64,000 nt of DNA from the NCBI GenBank assembly GCA_905215345.1, contig CAJMPR010000005.1:229939-293938 (forward strand), read 5' to 3'. Shown piece after piece: positions 42,675-51,233 of the stretch. The translations under genes were made by a program, and so were the position numbers. The stretch is from an uncultured bacterium. Its GTDB lineage: Bacteria; Bacteroidota; Bacteroidia; Bacteroidales; Bacteroidaceae. Position 1 is the stretch's first letter; each line of letters begins with the position of its first letter. The notes below the pieces were generated by a model. That model made no database searches and was not told the DNA's origin. It saw only the letters and a program-made list of their open reading frames with translations.

Positions 42675-43913
42675 CTATTTGTATAAATAGTACTCTTTCG
42701 ACAACTGCCGGAAGCTGTCCACGTCCTTATACCAATAATCGCGAATATCTTCCCAACGGTTGCGTTTTGAGAAACGTTCGCGTATCTGCTTCGAACCGCT
42801 TACTTTGTCGAACATGGAGAAACGTCCTTTGTCGGCATGGTCCAAGACCGCACGGTCGGGATAAAGTGCAGCGACTTCCTGCATCACCAGGAATTGCAGT
42901 TCGCTCAACGGTGCCTTGCTAAAGTCCATGATGTGTACTTGTACGCCTTGCAGCAATTCCCCTTTCCCTACAGAGTAGAAAGGTTTCAGATACATGGGAC
43001 GGAAAACAATGCCCGGTACGTTCAAGTCATTCAGATTCTTGGCAAGCTTTTCTGCTTCTACCCACGGTGCGGCAAACATCTGGAACGGAATGGTATAACC
43101 TACACCGATAGACATATAGCCCAATTCGCCCAGGATACCACTGACGGGATAGAAAAATGCGGAATGCGGATGCGGAATGTGCGGTGAAGACGGAACCCAT
43201 TGCAAGCCGGTCTGAGTATAGTCCATCTTGCGCTTCCATCCTTTCATTTTTACAACCTGCAGTTTGCATTGCTCACCCTCTTTCAACATCTTCTCTCCGT
43301 TCAACATTAAAGCTAACTCACCGCAAGTGAGTGCGTAAAGATACGGAATTTTAAACTGGCTCACAAAAGAAATGCAATCATCTTCCGTCAGGTTTCCTTC
43401 AATCTTTAACCCGCCTACCGGATTGGGGCGGTCCAGTACGATGAATTCTTTACCATTTTCGGCAGCAGCTTCCATGGCAAGTCCCATCGTGCTGATGTAA
43501 GTGAACGAACGGCAACCGATGTCCTGTATGTCATATACCAATACATCGATATCTTTTAACATTTCCGGAGTGGCTTTGCGGGTATTTCCGTAGAGAGAGT
43601 AGACGGGCAGTCCGGTAGAGGCATCCTTGATGTCTGTTACGTGGTCGCCGGCATGTACGTCACCCCGTACACCGTGCTCAGGACCATAAAGAGCTACAAG
43701 GTTTACGTTCGGTGCTTCGTGCAGGATGTCAATGGTAGACTTCATGTTATTATCTACTCCGGTGGGGTTCGTGATGAGTCCCACACGTTTACCTTCCAAG
43801 CATTTGAAGTTCTGTTCTTTCAAGACCTCAATACCGGTTTTAATCTTTATCTTTTGTGCTTTCAGTGCACCGCAGAGGGCGCAGAGGACACAGAGGAGGA
43901 TATATTTCTTCAT
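42675..43913 (-). CDS. namZ: Exo-beta-N-acetylmuramidase NamZ-like (DUF1343, GH171), copy 1
   Basis: Secreted exo-acting enzyme expected to release MurNAc from the non-reducing end of peptidoglycan fragments (the DUF1343 family, now GH171). I start it at MKKYILLCVLCALCGALKAQ for its signal peptide; the frame opens nine codons earlier. Signatures are GKRVGLITNPTGVD, YGPEHGVRGDVHAGDHV, DVLVYDIQDIGCRSFTYIST, VLDRPNPVGG and ALTCGELALMLNGE. It is 412 residues, normal for the family. It lies 13 bases after the AmpG gene and 29 bases before the dehydrogenase gene, inside the murTKQ cluster, which supports the assignment. Confidence 0.9.
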   Translation of the reverse strand: MKKYILLCVLCALCGALKAQKIKIKTGIEVLKEQNFKCLEGKRVGLITNPTGVDNNMKSTIDILHEAPNVNLVALYGPEHGVRGDVHAGDHVTDIKDASTGLPVYSLYGNTRKATPEMLKDIDVLVYDIQDIGCRSFTYISTMGLAMEAAAENGKEFIVLDRPNPVGGLKIEGNLTEDDCISFVSQFKIPYLYALTCGELALMLNGEKMLKEGEQCKLQVVKMKGWKRKMDYTQTGLQWVPSSPHIPHPHSAFFYPVSGILGELGYMSIGVGYTIPFQMFAAPWVEAEKLAKNLNDLNVPGIVFRPMYLKPFYSVGKGELLQGVQVHIMDFSKAPLSELQFLVMQEVAALYPDRAVLDHADKGRFSMFDKVSGSKQIRERFSKRNRWEDIRDYWYKDVDSFRQLSKEYYLYK

Positions 43914-43926
43914 AATTTCAACTCTA

Positions 43927-45249
43927 TTACTTTTTACCATATTCGGGATCTATTCTTCTGTCTGCAAAGACAGTGATAACAATTGTGGCGGCACAGCAGG
44001 CTATCACTACCCAGAAGAAGTTGATATAACCGACTGCCTCCTGCAGGTATCCTGCAAACATGCCCGGAATCATCATGCTCAGTGCCATAAATGCGGTACA
44101 GATGGCATAATGGGATGTCTTGAACTCCCCTTCGGAGAAGTACATCATGTAGAGCATGTAAGCCGTGAAACCGAATCCGTAACCGAATTGCTCGATGGCA
44201 ATGGCGGTTGATATGGCAAACAGGTTATCGGGTTGCCAAATGGCTAAATAGACAAACGTCAGACAAGGCAAGGTCATGCATGCCGCCATCCACCAGATAG
44301 ATTTCTTCAACCCTATGCGCGAAGCAAACAGTCCTCCGAGAATACCTCCTAAAGTAAGGAATATGACTCCGATAGTACCATAAACAATACCTACCTCGGC
44401 AGTGGAAAGCTCCAGCCCTCCCGCTTCTTTGGAAGCTACAAGGAAAGGCATGCACATCTTGATGAGGAATGCCTCGGGCAAGCGGTAGAGCAGCATGAAT
44501 GCGATAGCCAGCAATACTCCGGGCTTGGTGAAGTAGGTGGCGAAGGTACGACCGAACTCCACGAAGATAGCCTTTGCGCTGGTGGCGCCCGGTGCGAGGA
44601 CAGACTTATCGGCAGTCGGTTTAGGTATGATGAAGAGGTGATAGAAAGTCACCGCACTGAACATAACGGCTGTAACCAGCATTGTGATAGTCCATGATAG
44701 CGGGATGTTATCATACTTCAGCTCGATAGCGCCGGCAATAGCTACAAGCACTCCTTGCCCGAATATGGATGCAAGACGGTAGAAGGTGCTTCGGATGCCG
44801 ACAAACTCTGCCTGCTCGCCCGATTTTAGTGCTAACATATAGAAACCGTCGGCCGCAATGTCATGCGTAGCGGAAGCAAATGCTGTGATGATAAACAGAA
44901 TCAGCGTAATGGTAAACAGGCTGATAGGAGTTTGCCCGGCTGCCATAACTGTCTCGTCAGGGCGTGGAATCGACAGAGTCAGCAGGATGAAAGCTATTGA
45001 CATCAGTATTTGCATGGCTATAATCCACCATCTTTTTGTCTTGATGATGTCAACGAATGGACTCCAAAAGGGCTTGATAGTCCAGGGGAGATAGAGCAGG
45101 CTGGTAAACAATGCCATTTCTCCGTTGGGAACGCCCATCTTGGCAAACATCAGTACCGAGATGTTGTTGACAATGAAGTAGGGGATACCTTGTGCAAAAT
45201 AGAGGGTAGGCACCCATGCCCAAGGCGATATGTTTTTGAGGTTGTTCAT
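43927..45249 (-). CDS. ampG: AmpG-like MFS muropeptide transporter
   Basis: Inner-membrane major facilitator of 440 residues with about twelve transmembrane segments. Features are WVPTLYFAQGIPYFIVN, LPWTIKPFWSPFVDIIKTKR, FASATHDIAADGFYMLAL (the AmpG-type DxxAD region) and YGFGFTAYMLYMMYFS. AmpG imports anhydro-muropeptides or related GlcNAc-MurNAc units into the cytoplasm. It is flanked by NamZ1 and a SpoIID-like gene, consistent with peptidoglycan salvage. Exact substrate (anhydro versus reducing muropeptides) is not visible in sequence. Confidence 0.9.
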   Translation of the reverse strand: MNNLKNISPWAWVPTLYFAQGIPYFIVNNISVLMFAKMGVPNGEMALFTSLLYLPWTIKPFWSPFVDIIKTKRWWIIAMQILMSIAFILLTLSIPRPDETVMAAGQTPISLFTITLILFIITAFASATHDIAADGFYMLALKSGEQAEFVGIRSTFYRLASIFGQGVLVAIAGAIELKYDNIPLSWTITMLVTAVMFSAVTFYHLFIIPKPTADKSVLAPGATSAKAIFVEFGRTFATYFTKPGVLLAIAFMLLYRLPEAFLIKMCMPFLVASKEAGGLELSTAEVGIVYGTIGVIFLTLGGILGGLFASRIGLKKSIWWMAACMTLPCLTFVYLAIWQPDNLFAISTAIAIEQFGYGFGFTAYMLYMMYFSEGEFKTSHYAICTAFMALSMMIPGMFAGYLQEAVGYINFFWVVIACCAATIVITVFADRRIDPEYGKK

Positions 45250-45265
45250 GGTATTGGGGTGTTAA

Positions 45266-46603
45266 TTAGTCATACAGTTTATCAATGCTTGCGTCAATAT
45301 AATAGTGCAGCAATATCGTATCATATTTATAGCCTTGCTCACCCATCACGGCAGCACCTATCTGGCAAAGTCCGGCACCATGTCCCCAACCGGCTCCGGT
45401 TAGGATGAAGCGTCCGGGAATACCTTCCGGTGAAACATCTTCTTTATCCACTACGAAAGCGGAACTGTAAAGATGGGAGGGGGAGAGAGTGCGTCTTATC
45501 TCTAATTCTTTTCCGATAGTCAGCGTCTTCTTCGTACCGACAATCTTCAACTTCCACAGACGGGCGGAAGTACCACGGGCTATGGGTATCAGGTCTACGA
45601 TTTGTCCGTAGTCAATGCCGGAGCGTTTCAGAATAAGGGCTGAAAGTTCGTCTTGGGCATATTCTACTTTCCAACGATAGAAGTCGGTGGTTTCCTGGTC
45701 GTAGTTATTGAGTACCTGCGAAAGAATCTTCTTATCTGTGGTATTGCAGAAAGCATCGGGCGAGGTACGAATCCAACGATCGGCCTCGGCTTCTTGAGTT
45801 AAGTCGGGACAATTGTCAATTGTCAATTGTGAATTGTCAATTGCAAGGTCTCTCTGCTTGGCAAGATAAGGATGTTTCACGTTTTCCCAGCAGTATTGAA
45901 ATTCTTCGAAAGCGCCGCCACAGCATTTAGAAAAGCGGGCGTCACAGATTTTGCCGTCGAAAGTCAGCACTTGCCCGCGTGTGGCGGCAATGGCTTGTTT
46001 TACGATTTCAGTGGATGCACGGGTTATTCCCTGATAACGTTGGCAGTGGTCGTCGGCACAGACATCGAAACGGGTATGGTCTTCACGGTCGTACCAGCGG
46101 ATAAGTTCTTCGTCGGTTTGGGTCATAGCTGAATAGTCCGTTTTCGTCTCAGCGATTTCCTGATTCTTTTGTATTTGTGCCAATAGCCAACTGCGTGATA
46201 TGACAGCGTGAGCCTTCAACAGTTCCAAAGAAGCGGTTGCACTCATTTCACTGGAAATGACACTGGTCAGATAGTCCTCCACATGGATAACGTTAATACC
46301 TGTAAGCTTGCCGTTTTCTACAATAATCTTTAAGGCACCTTGAAAACGTTGGTCTTCCTTGCGTTCCCAGTGGAAGTTGATTCCGATGGTGACATCCAGC
46401 AGCTCGAATGCGGAGTCGGATTCTTGGTTCGGCTCGAATAGCAGTTCGTCATATTGGCGGCCGTTCCAGAGTATCTTACCTTTGTCGTAGGTGACCACTT
46501 GCTTTCCGCTTACCTCTTTACCTGCTATATGGTAAGGAGTTAACAAGATAAACTCTATTTGTGGCTCGAACAGAATGCCAACTTGTACTTTGGGCTCTTT
46601 CAT
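45266..46603 (-). CDS. SpoIID/LytB-domain protein (peptidoglycan lytic enzyme-like)
   Basis: SpoIID-type proteins are lytic transglycosylases or amidase enhancers acting on glycan strands. This one has 445 residues. The SpoIID core spans about 75-245: HVEDYLTSVISSEMSATASLEL (candidate catalytic Glu119), LKAHAVISRSW and TRGQVLTFDGKICDARFSKCCGG. It continues in LTGAGWGHGAGLCQIGAAVMGEQG, the usual GHGxGMSQxGA end. No signal peptide is visible from the start used, so export is uncertain. Residues about 252-265 (DLAIDNSQLTIDNC) derive from a repeat element. It sits 16 bases before ampG. Confidence 0.85.
   Translation of the reverse strand: MKEPKVQVGILFEPQIEFILLTPYHIAGKEVSGKQVVTYDKGKILWNGRQYDELLFEPNQESDSAFELLDVTIGINFHWERKEDQRFQGALKIIVENGKLTGINVIHVEDYLTSVISSEMSATASLELLKAHAVISRSWLLAQIQKNQEIAETKTDYSAMTQTDEELIRWYDREDHTRFDVCADDHCQRYQGITRASTEIVKQAIAATRGQVLTFDGKICDARFSKCCGGAFEEFQYCWENVKHPYLAKQRDLAIDNSQLTIDNCPDLTQEAEADRWIRTSPDAFCNTTDKKILSQVLNNYDQETTDFYRWKVEYAQDELSALILKRSGIDYGQIVDLIPIARGTSARLWKLKIVGTKKTLTIGKELEIRRTLSPSHLYSSAFVVDKEDVSPEGIPGRFILTGAGWGHGAGLCQIGAAVMGEQGYKYDTILLHYYIDASIDKLYD
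45810..45848. repeat. In-frame half copy of the CAATTGA element (copy E) in the SpoIID-like gene
   Basis: Tandem CAATTGT/CAATTGA units nearly identical to the right arm of copy D (41722-41758), including the ending AATTGCAAGGTC. It encodes DLAIDNSQLTIDN, the same 13 residues as in copy D. The other arm and the core are absent. Confidence 0.85.
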
Positions 46604-46618
46604 ATTATTATTGTTTTA

Positions 46619-46706
46619 GTTGACGAGTTGACGAGTGAACAGAGGGACGAGGAGCCTGCCATTAGGCTGCTTATAACTTGTTCACTTGTCACCTGATGTC
46701 TTGTTA
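46619..46706. repeat. Intergenic type-2-like repeat element between DUF4922 and SpoIID-like genes
   Basis: Left arm GTTGACGAGTTGACGAG, core AGCCTGCCATTAGGCT, and right arm ACTTGTTCACTTGTCACC. The right edge carries the TAA stop of the DUF4922 gene (46704-46706). Similar in arm words to the type 2 in-frame elements. Confidence 0.7.
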
Positions 46707-47639
46707 ACTGATTTGCTCTTTAATACGTTGCCGTACTCTTTGGAAATCCGCTGCCGAAAGACATACTTCACTCAGGATTTGTGCAATGTCTTCCGCCGTT
46801 ATTTTCTTGAAGTCTTTCTCTACCGGGGTGATGAACACGCCGCCTAAATCTACGGATGCCGGACTACTCAGCAAGTTTGCATCGCCCTCGGCAGTGTAAC
46901 AGGCAGGGCGGTGTAAAGCCCTCGGAAAGATGAATACAATCCATTTTCCGTCTTCATACATCGCGAGAACGTTCATCATAGGCTCATTCTCTCCCGGCTT
47001 TACGTTCAGTGAATGATAGATGATGTCAAACAGTTTGATAGCAGTCTTCCGGTCGGCAGATTCAATGACGAGCGTGGTGCGTGGTGCATCATTCAAGTAC
47101 CAAAGGGTGGCCTGGCCGTAGTCTACCACTTTCCCCGCAATTTGTCCGCGCCAGTCTTGCTCTATAGGCATAAAACCTTTGTTGCCGGCTTGGAAATGTG
47201 CATGGTCGGGAGCGGAAGCACCACATTTGGGGCCGTTATAAAAAATAGTATAATCGGTCAGTTGTTGCGCCAGGTCCAGCATATCCCCAAAACGCGGAGC
47301 GATGCGCTGGTCTACATGCGCTGTTTCCGGTACCGTCAAGTGACGGGGAAAAATAGGAAACGGATTGACCAATATGCTATAATGCCCTTCAAACGGAATA
47401 CCTTTCTGCTCTAATGGCAGATTGGCCGGACAAAGAAAACACTTGCGTTCTTTGATGGATTTGGCGTCTACCTTAGCTCCGGAGGATACGATACGGGCAG
47501 GGTTAAACTGCACTTTGTAGGGGATGCCGTTTACATTCAATTCTTTCACCTGCACTCCGGAGAGGGCGGCGTAGTTGTTACGCGCCGTTTCCCAAGAGGC
47601 AAGCTGTTCGGTTAGAAGATTGTGTATGGTTTGGTTCAT
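46704..47639 (-). CDS. DUF4922 protein, HIT/galactose-1-phosphate uridylyltransferase-like phosphorylase
   Basis: Cytoplasmic protein of 311 residues. It carries a HIT-superfamily active-site-like stretch, CGASAPDHAHFQAGN, and CFLCPANLPLEQKG, which together resemble GDP-hexose phosphorylase or Ap4A phosphorylase-like enzymes in the DUF4922 family. The middle contains FEGHYSILVNPFPIFPRHLTVP, the usual HIT-like segment. The reaction is not known; a nucleotide-sugar or dinucleotide phosphorylase is plausible. No signal peptide. It lies between a palindromic array upstream and a repeat element at its stop, so it may be transcribed separately from its neighbours. Confidence 0.8.
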   Translation of the reverse strand: MNQTIHNLLTEQLASWETARNNYAALSGVQVKELNVNGIPYKVQFNPARIVSSGAKVDAKSIKERKCFLCPANLPLEQKGIPFEGHYSILVNPFPIFPRHLTVPETAHVDQRIAPRFGDMLDLAQQLTDYTIFYNGPKCGASAPDHAHFQAGNKGFMPIEQDWRGQIAGKVVDYGQATLWYLNDAPRTTLVIESADRKTAIKLFDIIYHSLNVKPGENEPMMNVLAMYEDGKWIVFIFPRALHRPACYTAEGDANLLSSPASVDLGGVFITPVEKDFKKITAEDIAQILSEVCLSAADFQRVRQRIKEQIS

Positions 47640-47720
47640 ATTTCTTGTTTTAACAGTAAAGGTATGTAATGAATTATGAGTTTTGCTAATTCATTGTCTT
47701 ATAGGCGGTTGTTTTACAGG

Positions 47721-47797
47721 CTTGCGGGACGTGTTCCGCACGTATCCCGAACGTGTCCCGCATGCGTCCCGAATACGTTCCGCATGCGTGCGGAACA
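47721..47797. repeat. Palindromic array of about 11-bp units between GT2 and DUF4922 genes
   Basis: Successive words such as CGGGACGTGTTC, CGCACGTATCC, CGAACGTGTCC, CGCATGCGTCC and CGAATACGTTC repeat about every 11 bases. GTTCCGC (47778-47784) pairs perfectly with GCGGAAC (47790-47796), and CATGCG recurs. It starts about 80 bases upstream of the DUF4922 start and ends about 30 bases past the GT2 stop (minus strand). Architecture resembles the arrays at 30.5 and 34.3 kb though the words differ. Confidence 0.75.
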
Positions 47798-47828
47798 AAT
47801 GGGGGAAGCGTACCTTTGACTTTGTCCG

Positions 47829-49307
47829 CTATTTTCCTTTGTTTAACGCAATGCGTGCCTGCAATTCCCAGGTGCGGATACGGTCTTTGTACAGGTTGTG
47901 CCCGTTCATCTTCACAATATCCAGGGAGGCGTCGGAGTTATCGTCCCAACGGCGGCAAAGGTAAACGACATCGTACACACGACCTATCTGATATTGGCGG
48001 GAGAAGTTCAATCCCAAAGCGTAATCTTCACCGTAACTGGTATTGGGTACTTTGACTTCGCGCAATACCGGAGTATAGAAAGCACGTGGTGCGCCCAGTC
48101 CGTTGATGCGAAGGGCGTTATTGCGACCGTTTTCCGGAGTCCATTCCTTATGGTCGATGATGCCCGGAGCAATCATATTCATGTTGAAGTCCGTCATCAT
48201 GTACGTACCTACTACCATAGCGCAGTTTTGCTCGTAGAATGCACGTACCATTACAGTCAGTGTGTTTTCGTCTTTATAAACGTCATCGCTGTCCAGTTGC
48301 ACGGCAAACTTACCACATTTAGGGTGGTGAACGCCCATATTCCAACAACCGCCGATACCGAGGTCGTTACGTTCGGGAATGATGTGGATGAGGCGGTCGT
48401 CGCTCTTGAATTCATCAATGGCTTCTGTGGTTCCGTCTGTAGAATGGTTGTCTATGATAATGAGGTTGAACTTGAAGTCAGTCTTCTGGTTCAATACGGA
48501 TTTGATGGCATCGCGGATAGTACGAATGCGGTTACGTACGGGGATAATTACCGATGCCTCGTATTCGAAGTTACCCGCAGAGAACTCAATCTTCTTGAAT
48601 TCCGGTTTCAGATAACCGCCGATTTCTTTTAAATGCTCAGTGCAAGCTTGCTCCATTTCAATCTGGCGGTTGCGGTTTTTCGGGTCTACATAGTCGAATA
48701 TCTTTTCCCCACTTTTACGCGTATCGTTTTCTACTTCACTGTAGAGATATTCATTGATATGTACTAAATCTGCTTTCTGGCTCAGTTTCAGACGCAAGTC
48801 ATAAAGACCGGCAAAGTCGTAATCCGATGTCATTCGTCCGGCAGCTTCTTTCAACTTCCGGGTATCAAACAGGAGTACCGAACCGAAGTTGAAGTCATCT
48901 CTTAATGAACCGAACTGATAGTCAATAACCGGTGCGTTGGTCTGCTTGCCATCGGCTATCTGGTAATGGTCTGCATATACCATACCGGCATTGGAGTCTT
49001 CGGCAATATGAATCATGCGCTCTAAGGCAAACATACCCATCAAGAGTGTTGTCTCTTTGGTATAGAAGAGTGTGTAATCTGCTTCCGAAGCGTTTGCCAT
49101 GACCTGCATAGCGAGACTGCTGAAGGGGAACTCTACCCAAAGGCGTTTGCAACCGGGCAACTCTTGCAGTTCACCGTCTGTTGTTACCAGGTAAATCTCA
49201 TTAACAAGACCTGTGGCTTGCAGTCCTTGTACTGTCTTTTCTACTTGTTCTTTTCCTGCAAAAGGAATAAAGCAATCGATTTTCTTCATCTCTTTATATT
49301 GTTTCAA
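47829..49307 (-). CDS. Glycosyltransferase family 2 protein with an additional N-terminal GT-A-like region
   Basis: Cytoplasmic glycosyltransferase of 492 residues. The GT2 domain covers about 248-440: ASVIIPVRNRIRTIRDAIKSV, LIIIDNHSTDGTTEAIDEF, and the DxD-like QLDSDDVYKDE. The first 240 residues resemble a second, degenerate GT-A fold (KKIDCFIPFAGKEQVEKTVQ, ALERMIHIAEDSNAGMVYADH, LRDDFNFGSVLLFD) without an obvious DxD. A start six codons later (MKKIDCFIPF) is equally likely. The acceptor is unknown; the salvage context does not indicate it. Confidence 0.85.
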   Translation of the reverse strand: MKQYKEMKKIDCFIPFAGKEQVEKTVQGLQATGLVNEIYLVTTDGELQELPGCKRLWVEFPFSSLAMQVMANASEADYTLFYTKETTLLMGMFALERMIHIAEDSNAGMVYADHYQIADGKQTNAPVIDYQFGSLRDDFNFGSVLLFDTRKLKEAAGRMTSDYDFAGLYDLRLKLSQKADLVHINEYLYSEVENDTRKSGEKIFDYVDPKNRNRQIEMEQACTEHLKEIGGYLKPEFKKIEFSAGNFEYEASVIIPVRNRIRTIRDAIKSVLNQKTDFKFNLIIIDNHSTDGTTEAIDEFKSDDRLIHIIPERNDLGIGGCWNMGVHHPKCGKFAVQLDSDDVYKDENTLTVMVRAFYEQNCAMVVGTYMMTDFNMNMIAPGIIDHKEWTPENGRNNALRINGLGAPRAFYTPVLREVKVPNTSYGEDYALGLNFSRQYQIGRVYDVVYLCRRWDDNSDASLDIVKMNGHNLYKDRIRTWELQARIALNKGK

Positions 49308-49337
49308 TGTTTATACTTTATATTTTATACTTCTTCT

Positions 49338-51197
49338 TCACTTTATCACCTTCAGCAGTCCCGTTTCTCCGCTGGTGGCAGTGAACAGCACTTGATAATC
49401 GTTTAACGGCGTTACGGTACTGATAAGTGAGTTCCCTATTTTGTGCTTCCACAGCACTTTCCCTGTTTTGGCTTCCAATGCGAAGATAAGTCCTTCCTTG
49501 GTACTTCCAAACATTACCCTGTCTTTTTCCACTTGCATGGAAGGTGCATGTTCGTAACCAAAGCCTACATTGGATGCCCATAACTCGCGCGGTTCATTGC
49601 CTTTGGTGCTGTAGCAGACGATACTGTCGTTCATCGTTTTGCTGTACACGCGTTCGCCGTCTTCGGACAATCCTATCGTTTCGCGTACCATAGACCGGAA
49701 AGTGCGCCATACGGTATTTCCCGTTTCCATATCAATGGCGGTCATGGCACGTTGCGGGTCGGTGATGAATACTTTTCCGTCCGCAGCTACCGGCCATACG
49801 GCTGCCGGAGAGAAATGCATGCGGGTGAGTCCGCCTGTCCACTTCCACAGTTCTTTGCCGTCTGCCTTGTTCAAGGCATAGAGGGTATTATCCCATGCTC
49901 CGAAGATTACTTTATCCGCAGTTACCAATGGCTTGGTTTCAATGTAGCCCTTTACGCCCGTAAAGGTCCACTTTACGTCTCCAGTGTTGACGTTTATGGC
50001 ACGGAATGTATGGTCGCTGGCGCCGATATAGGCAATCCCGTTTTCTATGGTTACAGCCCCCAATACGGGTTTGGTAGCTTCTACCGTCCATAGCAGGTTG
50101 CCGTTTTGGGTGTTCAGGCCATATATTTTACAGTCGGCGGAACCGAATACCACCACTCCTTCGCTTGCGGCAGGGGTCCCGACAATTCTTTTACCTGACT
50201 GGAAACTCCAAAGTTTCTTACCGTTCTTAAGCGAATAAGCAGTGAGATACCCCATGTCGTCGCCTACAAATACCTTATCTTTCTCTACGGCAGGTGAGCA
50301 GTAGATTCCGGCTCCTGTTTGTACCACCCATTGCTCTTTTACTTGCGTGTACTCCTTGTTTACAGAAAAATCGGGATATTTTTCCGCTTTCCCGTTATGG
50401 TCATAATATTGTTTGCTCAAAGAGAAAGAAGCCCATTGTTCTTTAGGCTCACCGATGCGCTGGGTATAGACAAGGATGGAATCCCGGGTTATTTCATAGA
50501 TACCGTAACCCGGTTTGTCGTCTTTGTCGCGCAGGTTACTGCGCATTAGAATGCCGGGAATGCCATCATAGCGTAAGTCGCGGTTACGGTGGTAATGTCC
50601 GCCAATGAACAGGCGCACATTGTAAGGGCGTACGGCATCCGTCACCTCGTACCAATTGTCTACGTCTCCGTCTATCATCGGGTAGTGGGTGACGAGTATT
50701 ACTGGCTTGTCTTTACCGGCTTTATCCATTTCTCCGGTCATCCAGCGGATGTCTTGCGGAACAATATGTCCGTATGCCATACGCATCAATGGACCGGAAT
50801 TAAAGCCGAGAAACAAGTAACCTTTATGCTCGAATTCAAATCGTTCGCCACCGAATATCTCTCCGAAAGCAGTGCAACCGGAATCGCTCCATTTGGTTTC
50901 ATGGTTTCCTAACGCTACGTAATATTTAACTTTCAGTAAGTCAAGGCACGATTTTACCTTTTCCATGGTTGCCCGGTCACCTTCTTCGGCAATGTCACCT
51001 GTTACCAATACAAAGTCAATGCTATCGGTGGCATTAATCTGTGCGATGGAGCGGAGCAGGTCTTCCGTGGGATTCGGGTTATTCGGGCTAAGGTGAATAT
51101 CCGTCAGTTGTGCAAAACGGAATGTCCCTTGCTGTGCTTGTACCGCGAACGGTAGCAAGCAAGCAAACAGGACAGTTATTAACAGTTTTCTATTCAT
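49338..51197 (-). CDS. Metallophosphoesterase fused to PQQ-like beta-propeller, secreted
   Basis: Secreted two-domain protein of 619 residues with a signal peptide (MNRKLLITVLFACLLPFAVQAQ). Residues about 25-265 form a calcineurin-like phosphoesterase with the metal motifs FAQLTDIHLS, VTGDIAEEGD, ALGNHET, VTHYPM and GGHYHRNRD. Residues about 290-619 form a PQQ/BamB-like propeller of repeated blades (for example NGKKLWSFQSGKR, NGNLLWTVEA, DGKELWKWTGG, TGKVLWKHKIG). The substrate is unknown; phosphodiesters or nucleotides are possible. It lies 36 bases after the amidase gene, so it may handle a phosphate group attached to cell wall material; that is inference. Confidence 0.87.
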   Translation of the reverse strand: MNRKLLITVLFACLLPFAVQAQQGTFRFAQLTDIHLSPNNPNPTEDLLRSIAQINATDSIDFVLVTGDIAEEGDRATMEKVKSCLDLLKVKYYVALGNHETKWSDSGCTAFGEIFGGERFEFEHKGYLFLGFNSGPLMRMAYGHIVPQDIRWMTGEMDKAGKDKPVILVTHYPMIDGDVDNWYEVTDAVRPYNVRLFIGGHYHRNRDLRYDGIPGILMRSNLRDKDDKPGYGIYEITRDSILVYTQRIGEPKEQWASFSLSKQYYDHNGKAEKYPDFSVNKEYTQVKEQWVVQTGAGIYCSPAVEKDKVFVGDDMGYLTAYSLKNGKKLWSFQSGKRIVGTPAASEGVVVFGSADCKIYGLNTQNGNLLWTVEATKPVLGAVTIENGIAYIGASDHTFRAINVNTGDVKWTFTGVKGYIETKPLVTADKVIFGAWDNTLYALNKADGKELWKWTGGLTRMHFSPAAVWPVAADGKVFITDPQRAMTAIDMETGNTVWRTFRSMVRETIGLSEDGERVYSKTMNDSIVCYSTKGNEPRELWASNVGFGYEHAPSMQVEKDRVMFGSTKEGLIFALEAKTGKVLWKHKIGNSLISTVTPLNDYQVLFTATSGETGLLKVIK

Positions 51198-51233
51198 AGA
51201 TGATGATTGGTTTTATAGATTAAGTATGTTTTC

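Noticed and set aside
34521..47800. Insertion sequence as source of the repeats
   Set aside because: No transposase frame is present within or near any copy; elements are 40-120 bases with internal short repeats, more like REP or MITE-type sequences mobilised from elsewhere.
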